Source of the DNA: Hymenobacter crusticola
Lineage (GTDB): Bacteria > Bacteroidota > Bacteroidia > Cytophagales > Hymenobacteraceae
Assembly: GCF_002154225.1 (NCBI RefSeq)
Contig: NZ_MTSE01000023.1
Span: forward strand, 1-64,000
Direction: 5' to 3'
DNA length: 64,000 nt
Part shown: in pieces, positions 62,396 to 64,000 of the stretch
Position numbering within the stretch: position 1 is the stretch's first letter
Layout: every line of letters starts with the position of its first letter
Notes under the pieces: generated by a model
What the model saw: the letters and a program-made list of their open reading frames with translations, nothing else
Databases searched by the model: none
Told to the model about the DNA's origin: nothing
Program-made: the position numbers and the translations under genes

Positions 62396-63625
62396 CTACT
62401 GCGTTAGCATCAATAGCACCACGTCGTGGGCGGGCACGGTAGTGGCAAAGGCTTTTTTGGTGGTACCCACATCCTTTTTCATCCACAGGTTGCGGACTTT
62501 GTAGGTGGTTTTGGCCGCGTTCAATTCCTGCTTCGATAGGTCGTCGGTGATGGGCGTAGTTTTCCAGTCGAAGCGAACGGGTTGTGGCCGGCGGCTGCGG
62601 TTAAGGAACGTGACGGCCCATTTTCCACCTTCCAACGGTTTCAACCAGGTTTCCAGGCTGTCTTTGCTGGCGTACTTGAATCCCTGGACCCCTAGCTTGT
62701 CTTGGTTCACGGCGAGCACCTCACGGTTGGTGAGGATGTCGGTCGTTTCTTTGCTCATCTTGCGCAGATCATTGCCCGTAATGAGGGGCGCCGCCAGCAT
62801 CGACCAGAGGGTAAAGTGCGCCCGATCTTCGTTGGCGGGCATGCCGTTACCGACTTCTAGCATGTCGGGGTCATTCCAGTGGCCAGGGCCGGCGTACTGG
62901 CGCAGTCCCTCCTGCTTGTCTACAATCTGCATCACCCCCCACGACTTCCACGTGCCGTGGTCCTCGATGCAGTCGAAACAGTTATAGATGTCGCCGGTGG
63001 TGCGCCACAGGTGCCCTACCGATTGCCCCCAAGTCCAGGGCTTATCGTTACCCCACTCGCAGATACTGAGCACCATGGGCCGGCCGGCCTTGCGCAGCGC
63101 CGCCGTGATGGTTTTATAGGCTCCTTCGGCTTTCAGGCCTTCCGTGTTGCACCAGTCGTATTTCAGGTAGTCGATTCCCCAGCTCGCATACTGTTGCGCA
63201 TCTTGAAACTCGTAGCCCCGGCTGCCGGGCTTGCCCCCGCACGTTTGGGAGCCCGCATCGGAGTAGATACCTAGCTTTAAGCCCTTGCTGTGCACGTAAT
63301 CGGCCAAGGCCTTCATGCCCGAGGGAAAGCGCTTGGCATCGGGCTGGATGAACCCCTGCGCGTCCCGCTCGCCGTGCCAGCAGTCGTCGAGGTTGATGTA
63401 AGTGTAGCCCGCGTCCTTCATGCCACTGCTTACCAGGGCATCAGCCACTTCCTTAATTAATTTCTCGTCAACGTTGCAGGCAAACTTGTTCCAGCTGTTC
63501 CAGCCCATGGGCGGTGTTAGGGCTAGGTTGTCAAATTTCTTATAGTTCTGCGTGTAGTTGTTGCCTTGACCAAAGCCTGAAAACGAGAAAGCCAGGCCAA
63601 GAAGAAAGAGTGCTGTTTTTTTCAT
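62396..63625 (-). CDS. GH27 alpha-galactosidase
   Basis: Predicted 409-residue exported retaining alpha-galactosidase that removes alpha-1,6-galactose side chains from galactomannan. The start at 63625 gives a signal peptide (ALFLLGLAFSFSGFGQ). Family motifs are PPMGWNSWNKFACNV, INLDDCWHG, the nucleophile Asp157 in YLKYDWCN, acid/base Asp212 in WRTTGDI, and the C-terminal beta domain. Full length for the short GH27 form. It is transcribed towards the GH30-like gene, with a terminator between them, and lies behind the partial glycan-binding protein gene. Confidence 0.93.
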   Translation of the reverse strand: MKKTALFLLGLAFSFSGFGQGNNYTQNYKKFDNLALTPPMGWNSWNKFACNVDEKLIKEVADALVSSGMKDAGYTYINLDDCWHGERDAQGFIQPDAKRFPSGMKALADYVHSKGLKLGIYSDAGSQTCGGKPGSRGYEFQDAQQYASWGIDYLKYDWCNTEGLKAEGAYKTITAALRKAGRPMVLSICEWGNDKPWTWGQSVGHLWRTTGDIYNCFDCIEDHGTWKSWGVMQIVDKQEGLRQYAGPGHWNDPDMLEVGNGMPANEDRAHFTLWSMLAAPLITGNDLRKMSKETTDILTNREVLAVNQDKLGVQGFKYASKDSLETWLKPLEGGKWAVTFLNRSRRPQPVRFDWKTTPITDDLSKQELNAAKTTYKVRNLWMKKDVGTTKKAFATTVPAHDVVLLMLTQ

Positions 63626-63695
63626 TGAACGGTTGAAGTGCTTGTCCCACAGAAGCAAGTAGGCCAAAGCAGCACAGTGTTATTTTTGTTCGATC

Positions 63696-64000
63696 TTACC
63701 CTTTGGGTACAATTCGGAAGTTGTCGAAGGCGATGTCAGCATCCAGAGCGCCGTCGCCGTGGAAGATGAACTTGAACTCGTGTTGCGCCTTAGACGCTAG
63801 CAAAGGCGTATTGATGAAGCTCTTCAGGTCAATGCTCATCGTGCTCCATTTACCCCTCGTATTGAATGGCGCAACCGGCTTCCAGATGTAGGTATTCACC
63901 TTATCAGCGTTGCCATCAATCATAAACTTGATAGCATTGGTGCTGAAGGGCTTCACCGTATTCACCTCAAACTTCAATACATAGCCAGCCGGATTAGCGA
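63696..64000 (-). CDS. Surface glycan-binding protein, C-terminal part (cut by window edge)
   Basis: Open to the right edge on the - strand; about 100 residues visible. The sequence (KFEVNTVKPFSTNAIKFMID, TYIWKPVAPFNTRGKWSTMSIDL, HEFKFIFHGDGALDADIAFDNFRIVP) has the jelly-roll signature ending in DNFRIV, as in the xyloglucan-binding-type domain of Bacteroidota surface glycan-binding proteins. These lipoproteins capture polysaccharide at the cell surface next to SusCD. The N-terminus, the lipobox and any SusCD partner lie outside the window, so a second susCD pair on this strand may follow. Confidence 0.8.
   Translation of the reverse strand, partial: ANPAGYVLKFEVNTVKPFSTNAIKFMIDGNADKVNTYIWKPVAPFNTRGKWSTMSIDLKSFINTPLLASKAQHEFKFIFHGDGALDADIAFDNFRIVPKG

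Overview
The window looks like a chromosomal segment of a Hymenobacter-like member of the Bacteroidota. The reasons are a SusC/SusD pair, GC-rich coding DNA, promoters ending in TTTG (often ACCTTTG or TAnnTTTG) with few classical Shine-Dalgarno sites, many AraC-type regulators, and long intergenic hairpins serving as terminators. I saw no rRNA, tRNA, CRISPR array, phage or plasmid replication gene.

Left part (about 1-35.2 kb) is an accessory region of small regulator-plus-enzyme units mixed with wreckage. Intact units are VOC protein; AraC + aldehyde dehydrogenase; AraC + zinc alcohol dehydrogenase; SDR + small membrane protein + AraC; an HxlR regulator divergent from three exported enzymes (MBL-fold hydrolase, Rid protein, M28 peptidase); a membrane LytTR regulator + serine hydrolase + barrel-like protein + S41 protease lipoprotein; MarR + GNAT acetyltransferase under a 25-bp palindromic operator; PEBP protein, FAH hydrolase + AraC; a winged-helix protein + nucleotidyltransferase pair resembling AbiE toxin-antitoxin systems; and AraC + exported alpha/beta hydrolase. 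Between them lie about a dozen broken genes: IS1182-like transposase, kelch protein, HxlR, aldo/keto reductase stub, small conserved protein, two AraC pieces, two cupin pieces, HD hydrolase, SDR stub, DUF2927-like protein, small secreted protein. Some carry a single in-frame stop or one frameshift.

Middle (35.3-38.0 kb) holds a stand-alone condensation-domain acyltransferase and an AraC regulator that faces away from the sugar locus.

Right part (38.4-64 kb) is an intact polysaccharide utilisation locus whose content fits acetylated beta-mannan or galacto(gluco)mannan. The + strand carries a sodium:solute symporter, GH130 mannosylglucose phosphorylase, AGE-family 2-epimerase, SusC, SusD, GH2 beta-mannosidase, GH3 beta-glucosidase, two SGNH-type acetylesterases, a ROK sugar kinase and a GH2 beta-galactosidase-like enzyme, ending in a strong terminator. 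A convergent - strand block carries a GH30-like enzyme, a GH27 alpha-galactosidase and the end of a surface glycan-binding protein cut by the window edge. Proposed flow (inference): surface binding and SusCD import, deacetylation and removal of galactose, release of mannose, glucose and mannobiose, then import by the symporter, epimerisation of mannobiose to mannosylglucose, phosphorolysis by GH130, and phosphorylation of free sugar by the ROK kinase. No endo-mannanase is visible; it may lie beyond the right edge.
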